Below, piece by piece: positions 13,690 through 27,908 of a DNA stretch of 64,000 bases (position 1 is its first letter; each line of letters begins with the position of its first letter). The translations under genes were made by a program, and so were the position numbers. The notes under the pieces were generated by a model. It had not been told where the DNA came from and searched no databases. It saw only the letters and a list, made by a program, of their open reading frames with translations. The stretch is from NCBI GenBank assembly GCA_900239685.1, contig OENT01000436.1, positions 1 to 64,000 of the forward strand, read 5' to 3'. This stretch comes from Rotaria macrura (lineage: Eukaryota; Rotifera; Eurotatoria; Philodinida; Philodinidae).

Positions 13690-16600
13690 CGTAATCTTCG
13701 ACCCCGTTGTTTTGTTTTTCTTTATTTTTGTATATGTTTCAAAAAAAAAAATGTATCGTGTTTATTATGATTACATGACTGATAATGATACAGTATGTCA
13801 AATAATATAATCACACTCATCAATCATATATGAGAAAGTTTATTTTATTCTATGATGTCATATATAACTGCAAGCAATTTGAAACATTATCATTTTATGA
13901 TATGAAAAGAATAGAGACATGAACCAGAATATATGAATCAAAAATGAGATGATAGTCAAATCGAAAGTAAATTGTATGAGACTATAGGTGACATTTAACC
14001 GACAAGAGATTGTCGAAACAAACTTGATTCTGTTTTCCCGATGATGAAGTTTATTGAGGCATGACTTGTGTGAAATATTTTTCGTCTATTGAAAAAAACA
14101 GTTATTTCTATTTAGAAAAAAACGTTTTTGACCAGAACTTCTCTCTCTCTCTAGCAATTATCAATGCAATGATCTGTATTTCATCATTTTTCTTGGCTAA
14201 TATCATACGTCATAATTCAATTTCGCGAGGCAATGTTTGTTATGATATAAGATGATAATGTCTTCGATGTGCAGACTTTTCTTTTCCTCTACAGATTCTC
14301 ACTTAGTACTCATACAATTAACCTTCATCATGATAATAAGAGACTACACACATTCATAAATACTATGATCACGAAGATGCATTGAATAGATGTATCGTAT
14401 GTTTCATCATTAAGATTTTTAATCATTCGATTGAATACCAACAGAGTTTAAGTGATCCTAATGATTTTCAATCGTCGCATTATGTCATAGTTAACCAACA
14501 TCATGAATACTGTGAATATAAAAGAGTGAAAAGAAAGAAAAAAAACTCTCGGTGAATGCACTCAACTAATGTTATTGTGTGTGGTCAGTAGGACGATTAG
14601 ATATTTTTTATAGTTAATGAAAATAAACACTCGATGACAATTGTTCTGTTCCCTTTTGTTATTCAACCATCAATACAATTCCATGTCTTTCGTGCATATA
14701 GGCTTTTAAATAGTAAAGAGAAGTAAACGGACGATGCCGTTCAATGACATTATCATTTGTGATGCTAGTTAAACAATGGTGCGATAAGACGAAAAATATA
14801 GATCATTCTATTCATGTTTTAGTCTAGGAAGAAGAAAGAAAGTAAAGTTTTTTCTACTACTAATTTTAGATTGTTCTCTTATGAGATTTGTCCTGAGAAG
14901 AATCAGACAGGAGTTTTTCTTTTATTAATTATTTGTCAGTGGCAACAATTAATCGTCTGTACTTTTCAAAAAGCCCAACAGCAGGAGTTCGAGCCATTTT
15001 CTTGTCTCAAGCTGTATGAGTAAAAAGAAGACTTTTAAATTCATTTTCTTATTGAAAATGTGTTCCACATAGAAAAAGATACTTTGCTAATATATCAAGT
15101 ATACTACTGAAAATTAATACAAAATATGATTCTGTTCATTCGACATCGACATAATAGCAAAGCTAGTGCTTTTAATTTATTCGAAACGAAATAGTCTTTC
15201 GAAAAGATGATAAATTCTTTTTTTTTGCACTAAAGAGTACCGTGTAGAAAAGCATCATTAGTTCTTTTCTTTTTTATTAAATTCTTTTGAAAATATTTGA
15301 CTACGAAAAATTGTATTAAGAAGAATCTTGTTGACTAAAAAAATAAAGAAATAAATTTATAATAATGTCTTCATTCATATCTAAATATTACTAACTGTTA
15401 TTTAAAGATAGAAAAAGAAATATCAGCGGCAACAATAACCTTTAGTAAATCATCTAATGTTTTTTTCAGTCCGCGACAATCATTCTACTCCTTTATTTTA
15501 TGCCGCTTTTCATGAGACTGATGAACATTATGAATCATTAGTACGATATGTTTACAATCCAAGTAAATCATTAGACTGCTTATGAAGTATGAAAATCAGA
15601 ACGAGTAATAGTCTATTATTATGAAACAATTGAATCTACTAATGATGATTCTAATTTAAATTTGTCAAATCATGTTAAAAAGCTGTTCATTGCGAGAGCA
15701 CAACACTATTTTTCAATGCAACTAATGAGAAAATAAAAAAAATGGTGAAGGAGGAGGGGGGAGGGGTTGTCTTTGTCTTGTAACTAGTGGGCGGCGTTAA
15801 GATATTTAAATCATTGGTGATTATTCACACTATTTTCAAGTAGAACTTATAAAGAATTGAAACATTAATGTACTCATGTGCTCATTCAATTATGCATAAG
15901 ATGGTTTCGATACTGTTTGTGACAGGCAATATATCTTACTTTCTGTTTTACAATGACATTTCAATCTAACTAGCAGTAATGATAAGCACGGTGGAATAGT
16001 TTCAACGCAGAGAAATGACAGTTTTCTTAGTAAGTCAGGCTCTTTTTTTTCTCTTCTTCTTTCCAACTCGAAACTTTCTTTGACGAACAGTTAGTATATT
16101 TTTTCTTACAACGATTCAAATAACTTTATTGTTTGGATAGAAAACGGACGTAAACTACTAAATTTCGATATTTGTCAGAGATTTACTATTTTCCTTAGTC
16201 GTATTCATACTGTTGGAGTATTAGAAATTTTTATATGCATAAGATTCTGTAAAAATGTAGTGCAAGTAGAAATAGGTTAATAATGTTCTTATCTGAAAAA
16301 GAAATGCTGATGCATGATGTCGTACCATGACAATCTATCATCATAGATGTGTGCAGTGTATTACGACCGAATGTAATCATTTATAGCCATTATATATCTA
16401 TAATCACTAACGATCGTAAACACTTATGACTATATATGACATACATAAAAAGATCATTTTCTTGAATTATATTTTTTAATCTAAAGAATGTGAACTTACT
16501 CGTTTTAGGCGTACTCAAATTTTACTTTATCTATATAGGTTTATGATTTTACTTGCATCAAAGTAACATATCCAAAAGGAGATGATAGAAATCTTTATCA

Positions 16601-17444
16601 TGAACGCGTTAATCAGTAATTCGCAGCTAATATTTAGATTTCAACAAAGATTTATAAAAGAAAGTCTCAAGAACATTAATTTTCAATTCCAACAGCTTAA
16701 GTATAAATACTGATAAACTATAATCTTAGAGATCCGAGGCCACATACTTTTCATTCCGTGCATATCAGAGAACATTGTAAAAATATCGTTAGATCATTTG
16801 AAAACAATGAAAGGATGTTTGACGGTAATTAACTTTAGACTATCACATTTCTTTTCCCTTGTGATAGAGAAGAAACACAAGAGAGTATTTAAATATATAT
16901 ACATACATACTCATTGACGCTCAATCTATCTGATGGCGACCTCTATATAGTTAAAAACTTGATTTTATTTTAAATAGCACGATATGTATTTGATAGTGAT
17001 ATTGTTTTGTTTTATTTTAATTAAATAAATTTCATATTATACATTAGGAATAAATATGAATCGAGTCTGTTGCTATGGTAATATTCTCATCCATCATTTT
17101 TTTTTCTTGTTGGTGTTTTTTTTGTATTTCTTTGTCTTACAATTCTTTACTACTGACGCGTACTCAATGATTGCGTGAGAAAAGCTCTCTCGTTTTCTTC
17201 TTTTTTTTTGATTCCCTACCTTTCTCTTTTCTGTCTTTTCTCTCTCTCTCTCTCTCTTTCTGTCTTACTTGCGTTTTATTTCGTCCGATTTATACATCAT
17301 ACATCTTGAAAGAAAAGACATTGAGAGGTATCTATTAAATGAAAAGTTTTTTATTTATTATAGATCGATGGAACTATTGCTAATTGTACAAATATATACT
17401 AGCGTTATTGTGGGTGTATAGCTCATTAATAAAACACAAAAACT
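13690..17444. other. Intergenic region between glypican and PLK4
   Basis: About 3.7 kb, AT-rich. No reading frame with family similarity, no tRNA-like sequence and no clear transposon ends were seen. A pyrimidine-rich region occupies 17190-17270. Confidence 0.6.
17237..17260 (+). repeat. (CT)n tract upstream of PLK4
   Basis: About a dozen CT units inside a longer pyrimidine-rich stretch (17195-17270), about 185 nt before the proposed PLK4 start codon. A reverse-complement style AG tract lies in PLK4 intron 1 (18123-18150). Confidence 0.75.
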
Positions 17445-18855
17445 ATGCGGCCTGGCATCGTGCCTATGTTTTCCCATGACGAAAAAATCAGTGTAAGTTG
17501 TCTTTTGAAACTTTCTTTTACTCAGTACTATTTAATTCGATTCACTGTAAATTTACTACACACTCATCCGTTTTTCTTCCAGACAAACGAAAGAATTGTG
17601 AACTTTTGGCTCGGGCAGTGAGCATATGTGTAAACGAAATTCGAGATATTTGTGTTTGTATGCGTAATGATGTGGCAGTGGTGATAGTGGCGGTGGTTTT
17701 GCTTTCTCTTTCTTTCTACCGACACTCCATTCAAGTGTCCATCACTAGGAGAAGAAACGAAATTTCTTTTTTTTTTCGATTTATAACTACACATCGAGGT
17801 CTTCTCACTGCTCTTGTATACATATAAGAGTAGCTAGTTGATAAGATGACGTAAAAATTCCTCGAAGAAGAAGAAAAGGTTTCGTTCAACATTGAACACG
17901 CACGAACAACCTAAGTTGTTGGCGTGACTACATCGATAATGGAGAATACAAAAAGACTAATACTACAATTCCTTTTCTTTTCCCTATAACTTGTTCTATG
18001 TTTAACGATCCTATTTCAATGGTCAACTCGTGTATGTATGCATGTAAAGCAATAATGATTATCAGGAATCGAGATTTTCTTTTCTTATATTTTTTTATTC
18101 TTTTGACTTTACAGAAAGCGAGCTAGAGAGAGAGACAGAGAGACAGAGAGAAGAAAAAAAATTTCATCTCTCCTTTCACATTGTATGTGCGTGTTTGAGT
18201 ACGTATGCGGTTTGATTTGTTGAGTATCAATTATTCAAAGCTTACATACCGTACAAGGCAAATCCTTTGTATTGAATAACGAGTAGACAAAGACGAAGGA
18301 AAAATTGAATTAGAATAGACTAAAAATGACAATAAAAAAATCTTGAAAATGAAATACATATGTGTACATCATTGAATATCTTGATTAAAAAAAAGTTTCT
18401 CTGTTCTCTTTTTCGTTTCTTTTTTTTTTTTAAATAAAAACAGAATCATGAACGAATTTTCAATAGTTTTTTAGATGATGTTTCATTCTCAAAAGACGAA
18501 AGAAGAATATTATATTGTACTTACATGTCATAGAACTAGATTTTCATAGTTATAATAGTCCATGAGTCAGAAAAAAATAATCGAAGTAAGTATGTTGCAA
18601 ATATAAAAAAAAAGAAAACTCCATGTTTGCAAAGTCATTATGTTGAGTACAATAACTTTCATTCGTTTCAGTAGACAACATTAACTGCATGAAAGATATT
18701 TATATTCATCGTATAGAAAAAAAAATTCATTACGAATAAAAATGAACTTACAAGGATATAGTTGAGTATTCATTGTTTATCAAAATTCTATATTCAAAAA
18801 AGAAAATAGTATCATATTGAGTACAAAACTTGTCGCTATCAACTTTTCTTCTACT

Positions 18856-18886
<31 letters not shown>

Positions 18887-21800
18887 TTGAAATTTACACA
18901 CCAATAACTTCGTCTCAGTCAATAGCATCATTCAAGCAATGAAGTTTCTTTTCTTTCTATTATTCACTATCTAAGTTATAAATTATACACATCAATAAAT
19001 ACGTCTTTTCTTCTAAATCATTTGATATAATCTTATTTGCTCGGAAATCTATTCCATTTGACATATTTTATCTTTTTCCTTTCGAAATTTATACGCAGAA
19101 TAAACTTTGAATAAAAAAAAGGAAGTGACTATGTCTAATGCATGACTAAGATTCTATAGAGAAAAAAAAGAAAACAAATATAATAATATCATTTTAGCAC
19201 TATGAAGTATCTCATATACTTGGCAAAGGTGGTTTTGCAACTGTGCATGCAGCGCGTCGTAAAGCCGATGATCTTCTTGTGGCATGTAAAATGGTAAGAA
19301 GCATAATAATAATTCATTTGTCAAAAAAAAAACCAAGAGTCTTGTTCTTGTCATCATTCTGACAAAATAGATTGACAGAAAGAAGCTTGAGCAAGAAAAT
19401 GTTCATTATTTTCCATCGTATCCAAATCATCGTCATCCAATACCAAGTTCACGGTCAACATCGATGCTCGATAGATTAAATGCTGAAATAACAATTCATC
19501 ATCAAGTTAAACATCCGAATATCGTTGAATTATTGAATTGTTTTTGTGATGATAAATACGTTTATTTAATACTTGAACTATGTTCGAATGGTGATCTCGA
19601 ACATTATTTACAAGAGAAAAAAACACTCAGTGAACATGAAAGTACGAAAGATAAAAAAACGTTTTTCTCTTTTTTTTTCTTCTTAAATTAAAAACTTATA
19701 TCTATTTTTATTATTTTAAGCACGTAATATTACGAAACAAGTTGTCGATGGACTTGTTTATTTACATAGTCATGGAATTTTACATCGAGATATAAAACTT
19801 TCAAATCTACTTTTAACCGATTCATTCGATGTGGTATGTTGAATTTTTGTTATGCAGAAAAAAAAAAAGAAACCACAACCCTAAGAATAAACGTTGAATA
19901 TTCTTTCATTAGAAAATTGCGGATTTTGGCTTGGCAAAAAAATTACCATTAACACGTGAACAAACAAATGAAACCATGTGTGGAACACCAAATTATATAT
20001 CACCGTAAATGAATTTTATGTTTGTTCTTTTTTTTGTTTTATTAATTTCCGAAATCATTGTTCATTTCTTCAGGGAAATAGCAAGTCGAAATCCACATAG
20101 TTTTGCAACGGATGTATGGTCATTAGGTATACTAATTGTTACACTATTAACAGGACGTCCACCATTTGATACTGATAGTAAGTATTGTCTCAATTCTTTT
20201 CGTTTTGATTCATACAAAAAAGAAAATTTTCATCTACTATTTATTATTTTAAGCTGTTCATGGAACGTTAAGTAAAGTAACACAAGAAAAATATGAACTA
20301 CCAACTACATTCAGTGACGAAGCTCAAGATCTTGTGAATAGTACATTAAGAAAAACGCCCGAACATCGACCAACCATAATGGGTTTGTTGAATATAGACA
20401 TTTTTTAATCGAGAATATTCATCGTTCTTTATTACTTTGTAGAAATTCGAGATCATCCTTTTTTTTCAAAAGAATATTCACGTTCATCACATTCGTATAA
20501 CGAATCTAATAGTTATCAAAAACTATCACTGGTAAGATAACGAACAATGAAATAATTCCAAGATCAATATTCATTTATTTTTAGTTGGGTCCAAATGCAT
20601 CTGTTGATAGTGGTCTTGGTGTATCAATGGGACGACAACGATCTGTATTGAACAGTACTTCAGTAACAAATACAAATTATGCAGCACATCAATATTCGTA
20701 AGTTAGCGTTTTTAGAAATCTTTAAACATACACAATATGTTTTCATAGTTATGAACACGTTCAACGTATTCTTGACGCTCTAGATAGAACATCGATCGAT
20801 ATTTTTCTTTTTGACGAACATTTGATTGATATCCGTTGATGAGATTTGAGGAAAATACTTTAACTAGATAAGTCTATCGAATGAATTCTTGGTAGATGTA
20901 TTAGATAATGAGATTGTGAAGGTATTACGTATGAGGTTTCAATATGTGAATGTTGTTCTCATTTGATTTATAGAAGGTAGACACGTTTAATACGTTCTAT
21001 TCGAATGCTATAGAAGTTTCATTGAGACCTTGGTTTCAGTTGCTTTACCTTGAATCACTTGAAGCAAAAAGCCCTGATGGTACTCATTGATCAAGATCAA
21101 TCTAGTGGCAATGTTTATTTTTGCTGTCAAAGAGATCTAAAACTATGACAGTGAGACATTTTTTTAAAATTTATTTCAGAGACAGTCAAAATAATTTCAT
21201 TAGAGTTATTAAAATTTTCTCTTGACTGACATGATGAACATCAATGTAAAATCTAGATTATGACGAGTTTTCGAGTCGTCATTATTGAAATAGCAAAAGG
21301 TTATTATTTATCTACAACTAAAAGTTTTCATTCCTTAAGGAGGATGTGGGGGAATCACATGAAAACTCAACTTTCAACTTGAAAATTTGTACCCAGCAAG
21401 TTCTTTTTTAAATATTGATAGGTTCTGTAGACATTGACATTTTTTTTTGCTAAATAGTACGTTACCAGCGTGTTACTTCATAACACGCATGATTATAAAA
21501 ATGAGAAGTATTACTTAGAAAAGATTAAATTTATACAATCGATGAATCTCATCAACACTCTCGTTCAAGCAAAATTTGACATTGAGATTCGAATTTTGAT
21601 GAGAAGAATAAAGAACATGAGATCTTTTAGCTGTCGAAATCTTATATAATTCTAATGTATCTAGACATAAGTCATATGAAAAATACTTATTAGTGATTGT
21701 CACTAAAAAAATGAATATTATCTTAATTAATATTAATTCTATTTGACATCTAGTGAAATAAAGTGGATTTTTCTTATTTACGTCTGCAAATGTTTTCATT

Positions 21801-24800
21801 TTTATTCTTCTTAGTTCATATGATGTACGTACGTGCGAAGATTTATTTACCAATGATTGAGCATAGAACCATGAAAATGAACAGTATCGATAAAATTTCT
21901 ATAGATATACGAATAGAACAAGGTAGAAATGTCAATCTGAACTTGATCTCGAATGAGCATAATTTTCTTCATCGAACAGTAAGATTGTAACTCAATAAGT
22001 AATATCTTCAAAATTTTGATTTTTCTTTTTGCAAATTTTTACCAAGATTTTCATTTATATGACTGACCAATACGATGTCATATGATTTTCTTGTCAATGA
22101 GTTAAAAATAAAATCTCTAGTCTGTGTTTTCATCAAAAGTTGATGAATTTTATTGATAGCTAGTGTATTCTGTGTGCTTTACATTGTTGCTATAGAAATT
22201 AATTTTCACTTCAGATCGGATCAAATATCTTCTCCAACTCCATCTCATCATGCTACACCAATCTATATGAATACGAGTATACGTAATAAAATTTCTCATG
22301 ATGTTTTTGCATATCCCGTTCTAACATCTACACCTGCTCAATCACAACAACAACAACAACAACAACAACAACAGCAACAGCAACAACAAACAATTCATGG
22401 TCGACAAAGGTATTCGTTTCTATTAAATTTAATTAGATCGAATATTATTTGAAATTTTCTAGTCCTTCATTTGATATTCATTCAAATCTAAACGATTGGC
22501 TTAGCAATGGTTCACATAATGTAAATGATCCTCGTCCTGATAGTGCAACATCGTCCGTCTTATCTCGAGACAGTGGTGTCGCGCGATCGGATCCAAAATC
22601 TTCACGTGACTTTAGTGCAAAATCTGAATCAAGTTCTAAAGCATCCCTACATAATAATACTAATAGTAATCATTTCATGTCTAATAATTATCCATCAACA
22701 TTATTACGTAATGGATTACCATCATTATCATCTTCCAATACCATTCAACGTTTATTGCAACAGCAACAGCAGCAGCAACAGCAACAACAGCAGTTGCAAC
22801 AACAGCAGCAGCAGCAACAACAACAACAACATCAAGCAACATCAAATTTCGATACAAATACTGAGCAAATACGTGAAAAACTTCAACCATTGAATACTCA
22901 ACGATTAAAAACACTTCGTCAAGCGACAAAATCATTTATTGTAAGTTTTCAAAACAATTAGTGTTAAAGATTTATTTTAATTTTCATTTAAATTAGATGA
23001 GTATCATGGAAAATGGTGAAGTTGTACTTGAAACTATGAGAACAAAAGGAACTAAACGACGTATTGTTGATGTATTTCGTGTTTCAAGTGATGGCCTACG
23101 TATAATAACCTATACACCTAATAGTCGTCATGGTTCACCTATAGGTGATCATCCACCACCAATACCACGTGATAAAAATGCTTATCAGGAATATGAATTT
23201 GATAAATTACCTCCTGAATATTGGAAAAAATATCAATACGCACATAAGTAATTGACAATAAAAACTTCTTTATATTATTGAATTTATCTAAATGCAAATA
23301 TTCTATTATTCTTTGAAATACAAAGGTTCGTCACATTAGTTCGCTCACGCATGGCAAAGATAATTCTTTATACACCTGAAGCCAAATGTTCATTGATGGA
23401 AACGGGTGTTGATTTCGAAATTGTTTTTATATGTGGTGTTAAAATTTCGATTTATCGAGAAAATTTTAAATATGATGATCCATTAAAAATTAAAATCATT
23501 AATAACAATGATAAATCTGAATCGTCATTAGATTTTGATCGTGTTGCAACACGAAATATATCTGCTGTAGAACATTTTAGTCCTGAAATACGTCAAATGC
23601 TTGACAATGCAATTACTGTATGTTGAACTAGAATCAAGTCGAGGGAAAACACGAAAAAAAAAATAAAAAAACATATCATTTCTTTTATTTCAATAGTTTT
23701 ATTCATTTTGTTTATCGAAAGATCAATTACTTGAAGAAAACCAACGACAGTATCCTTCTATTCAAGCGTTTCCAGTTCAATTCGGAAAGAAACATGCTCA
23801 ACAATCGGATGCAAATCGGCCAGGTAAAACAGTTGAACTGTATATTGTGAAATGATTTCATTTTTATTTGCGCTACTCTTTTCACGTGTTTATCTAAAAC
23901 AGAAGGTTCAATACTGAATAGATCTATTCCCCATGTTGTATATTCAATCTACTGTAGATCTTTGACATACTGATGAACAACTGTAATCAAATCATATTGA
24001 TTTTTAACATCATTTGTTTATCTATGAACTTGTGGATATAATGTTTTTATAGTTATATTCAATTTTTCATAACTAAGACTACTTTACCACAGGTAGCTAA
24101 TTGATGGAGTACGATAGAAAAAAAATGGGATTAGTTACAATCAAGAGATTTCTAAGAAGACATAATTACATATTGAATGTTTAGTTCGGCTACTATCTGA
24201 ATACGTTCGAGTCACCAAAATGAATATGATGCATTTACTAGTATTGTCCAATGTTCTATCTATAAAGATATATTGAACTGAAGAATGTTCACTCAATTTA
24301 CTGCCATATTAAAATTAAATATACTCAGTCATAGAGAAATATTATGTTCTTAAGTCTATGAATTCTATTATTGATGGAATGAGTGATAGAAAGTATTGTC
24401 TATTTCTACATCTTTTTGAAGCTTCTATGAATTATTAGGATAGAAATTTTCAATGTTAAGATGTTTTTACATTTTCTTGAGAGAAAATAATTGTTTCTAT
24501 CTTGACAAAAACAAAAATATTAGGTTCTGCATGCTCAATCGGTCGGTCTCTTTCTCAACAATTCGGTGGTTCATCATCAACCGTCAATGAACTATGCATC
24601 GTAGCTCCAACATCTGCTGGTACACCATTATCAATGACATCTACTCGACGTATATTTGCATCTGATACTGATGTTCGAGGAGTAAGAAATTCATCATCAG
24701 CTACTCCCATGTGTTCAACAACAAGCATGGCTAATACTAATGTTCATCATTCAACATCATCGTCAACATTACGTACAGCTGGTTATCATCATCAAGTAAC

Positions 24801-25284
24801 ATATACACCGCAGGGATCCATATCTCGTCCAATGTCTATTCATCCTCAGCAAATACCTTCACCAATGTATGCACCAGAAAATTTATCGTCATCATCTCTA
24901 TCGAATCGTCCAACAGCAACGAATATGAATCATAATTATACGTCTTCGACATCATTGAATTCTACAGCAAGTGGTGGAACAATAACAACAACAACAAATC
25001 CGGGTTTAGCTGCCGCGAATGCATTATCAATTAAATCTATTGATCCATTATTAAAAGGAACCTATCGTGTTACATTCAGTGATAATAGTACAATGATACT
25101 TCGAGCTGATTGCACTGATGGACAAATGTATATCGATACACAAGGTAAACGTTATCTATTCGATCGAAGACAACAACATCAACCAGACGCAATTCAAGAG
25201 CGCTTAGCACTCATGCATCAAGATCATCCAACAGATGTCGAATATACTACATCTCAACAACAACAGCAACAACAACAACAATGA
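17445..25284 (+). CDS. PLK4: Polo-like kinase 4 (SAK), centriole duplication kinase
   Basis: Fifteen exons: 17445-17492, 19198-19293, 19371-19641, 19721-19833, 19913-20004, 20074-20177, 20254-20382, 20443-20531, 20585-20697, 22215-22409, 22463-22940, 22997-23247, 23326-23617, 23697-23823, 24524-25284, giving 1052 aa. This Ser/Thr kinase starts procentriole assembly. Kinase domain about 18-292: glycine loop GKGGFATV, Lys47, HRDIKLSN with Asp162, DFG at 180, [20 protein letters not shown] (about 322) and DSGVARS (about 453) look like beta-TrCP/Slimb degrons. The polo-box cassette runs from about 577 ([39 protein letters not shown]) to about 800; PB3 lies near 975-1030 ([20 protein letters not shown]). 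A roughly 20-residue insert precedes helix C. Three Gln tracts interrupt the linker and tail. Exon 1 is short; its EKISHYEV end fits the family start, but a 1.7-kb intron follows, so it is the least certain part. Confidence 0.93.
18854..18887. repeat. (AAT)n microsatellite in PLK4 intron 1
   Basis: About ten uninterrupted AAT units within the first intron of the PLK4 model. Confidence 0.85.
22345..22389 (+). repeat. CAA/CAG tract, 15 Gln codons, PLK4 exon 10
   Basis: Fifteen consecutive Gln codons, mostly CAA with a few CAG, in the linker between the kinase domain and polo boxes. Confidence 0.9.
22758..22829 (+). repeat. CAG/CAA tract, about 24 codons, PLK4 exon 11
   Basis: Twenty-four codons of Gln with one Leu (TTG) interruption, just before the polo-box region. 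Mixed CAG/CAA use suggests it is relatively stable. Confidence 0.9.
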
Positions 25285-27908
25285 AATATTTTACAAACAT
25301 ATTTTGTTTTCTTTTGCTAAAAAGCAATTATGTTATTATTATTTTTTTTTCTCTCGTCTTTTTTTTTCGACTTTTTCACACTTAATAATAGCAAAAATGT
25401 TCTCTGTTTGTTTGTTTGTTTTTCCATAATTTGAATACACATGCACAAAATACAGAACGAATTATCCGTTCATATGCAACTATTGAAATTTTTGATGAGT
25501 AGCACATGTATTTTTAGTACACTTTTGCTTCGTGTGAAAATGAGCTAGAATAGAAGATTGTCTTTTTTTCTCTTTTTTGCTTTCCCCGGAATTTGCATCT
25601 CTTTTGATGTTTCTATTGCTTTGTTTCGTTTCTATTATATATTATTATTATTTTTCTGTTTGGTTTGCTCGTGTTCTTTTTGATCTTGTCGATTTTTCTT
25701 CCACCAAAAAGAAACAAATTTACACATCATATCCGTCCGTTTATATATGTTTCTGTTTCGATTTGTTATTACTATTATTTTTTTTTTCTTTTTTTTCTTC
25801 TATTTTGCAGTGTTGTTGTTTGTTTGATATGATTTTTTCAATGAAAAACGAAGAAAGTAAAAAAAAAAGCTAACAGGCATGTGTAATTATTTGTAAACTT
25901 GAAAATCTACAACAAACTGATAATCATTAGTTTCGAGTGTTGACTGAATGTCTAAGTACGATTACGAAGAAGAAACATAGTGAGATACATTTTCAAATCC
26001 AGCTCTGTTGATTGATCATTACCTTCATAAATGAAAATGTGCATAAATTTCTATACGAGAAAGTGACATAAGTAACAACTAAGTATATTAGTAAGTTTTG
26101 ATTTCAGTTTTTGACGAAGACGACCCATCCAGCCCAGTGCAACGATTTTCGGAAGACTGCAAACGTCTGTTCAGATGTTAATAGTTCATGGTGTTCGGCA
26201 AGTAAAATCTTTCTTATGAAGACTCCTCGATTTTTGACAAACACACTAGAGTATTGTCGGTCAAATTTAATCAGAAGTACCGATTCGATGTGGTTAGGGG
26301 TAATAAGATACCGTCACTTAGTAACGGAAAAGTCAGTACCAATAATCGGAGTTCGATTGTTCTCAAACTACGTTTCCATAGAAAGTAACGAAATTCTATA
26401 AAGATTGACGAAAGCAAATTTGGGTCGGCGAATGTGAATCTAAAATCGAAATTTACAGTTTTTCCTTTTTTCAAAAACTTTACTTCTGTAAATCTTTACA
26501 GAATTGTGTTACTTTCTCTGAAAGTCTCTCTTACTGATAGTAGAAAAAGTCACGTTTCCCGTTACTATGTTATCAAGTAACTTGTAACGATGACTTCCAA
26601 CTTCTAGATGTGGGCATTACAAGTTCTGAAAAATTGTTGAAGTAGCATTTTGTAAAGTGTTTTCGTCTCTTCTATCAATTTTGAAAGAAACAAAGTTCAA
26701 CTACATGACTTTGATAGAAATATAACGGAAATTATCTACCTGCGAACAAAGACTACGATTGATAGATAACCAGCATTAAAGTAACATAGCCTATAGATTT
26801 TTGGAAAAACCTCGCCTGGCACACTGCTGAAAAACATTACCACGCAAGTGTTATAGAATCGACTTCGAATATATATGCTGCCATCTAGATATAACTTCTC
26901 GTAAGCAATTTAAAGGAAATGTTAGATTTCTAGATCTGACAAACGAAAATTGAAAGATTATGAAATTACTAACTGGTATTCGATGAAAAAACTAGTTTTT
27001 GAAACTCGTGAATGCAAATAAATTTTTCGCATAGGATCTTATTTGAAGCATTGCTAGTTATGTCAATTACAATAAAAGAGCTTCGTCGGCAATGATTATA
27101 CGAAGTCAGTATTTGAACAAGTATTCATCTATACATTTTACTCAAGCAATTCTATATATTGATTCAATTCATAGAGATTAACATATCATCAGAGGCAGAG
27201 AAAAAGTCGACATTTAATGCCCGTACCTTCAATTATTCGCAGCAGCTGTTCATTTTAAATCCTAAAGAAGTTCTCAGATCGGTTTGTGGAATCTTTTACA
27301 TGGGAGAAGTCGTATTGTTCATCAATCCAGATATCGTTACACTGTTACACTAGGACAAAATTCGATTTTCAATAACATCATTCGATAAGCATCTTATATT
27401 TGCATGTTTCTTAGTGGAACAGAGGTCACCTTTCTTCTGAACATTTCTTATGCAATATAGTTTAGACGCTTGTTTGTTTCATTTTGTAATTGCTTCAGAA
27501 GGGATACTACAAGTAACGTTCATCGACGTCGAAAGTCGATTCACTGCGCCCTAGACTGATATGGGTTACGACTGTAACTACCTCAACTGGAGAGAAAATT
27601 AGTTGTTTGTGTCAGAGTCTGATCCAGAAGTTTCAAAGAAACGAACGGATAAGTTCATAGGAGACACGGAGAGAGTCAAATAAGTAGAAACGAGGTACGA
27701 ACAAGCGAAAAATGAAAATTTTCCTAAGAAAATGAATGAGAAACAACACAAAGACAAGGCGAAATAAAAAGAGCGGTAGCAGCCGAATTGGGGCTTTGGA
27801 ATGGGGGCAGGGATCTCAAGTTCTTGAGTAGATCAGAAACGTGTTTGAAAAATCATGTCAGGGGACTCGAAAGCTTTCACAGGTTGGGAACAGTAGGGCA
27901 ATAACCCC
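25285..27908. other. PLK4 3' flank and gene-poor DNA
   Basis: The first 600 nt are T-rich and probably include the PLK4 3'UTR. Beyond that no family is recognisable. One short exon-like segment is listed at 26108-26182. Confidence 0.5.
26108..26182 (+). other. Possible orphan terminal exon
   Basis: A good acceptor (GATTTCAG, ending 26107) is followed by a short frame in phase 1 reading FDEDDPSSPVQRFSEDCKR and then LFRC before a stop. The composition (acidic, Ser/Pro, no low complexity) looks protein-like, and the base composition is richer in GC than the flanks. No upstream exon could be linked to it. It may be a gene fragment or a chance frame. Confidence 0.2.

Noticed and set aside
17498-17827. 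109-codon frame in PLK4 intron 1 and its antisense partner
   Set aside because: Low-complexity, no ATG-led family similarity, and located within an intron with good splice ends.
22525-22935. Alternative frames in both strands over PLK4 exon 11
   Set aside because: Shadows of the Gln-repeat exon; the PLK4 frame alone is continuous with neighbouring exons.
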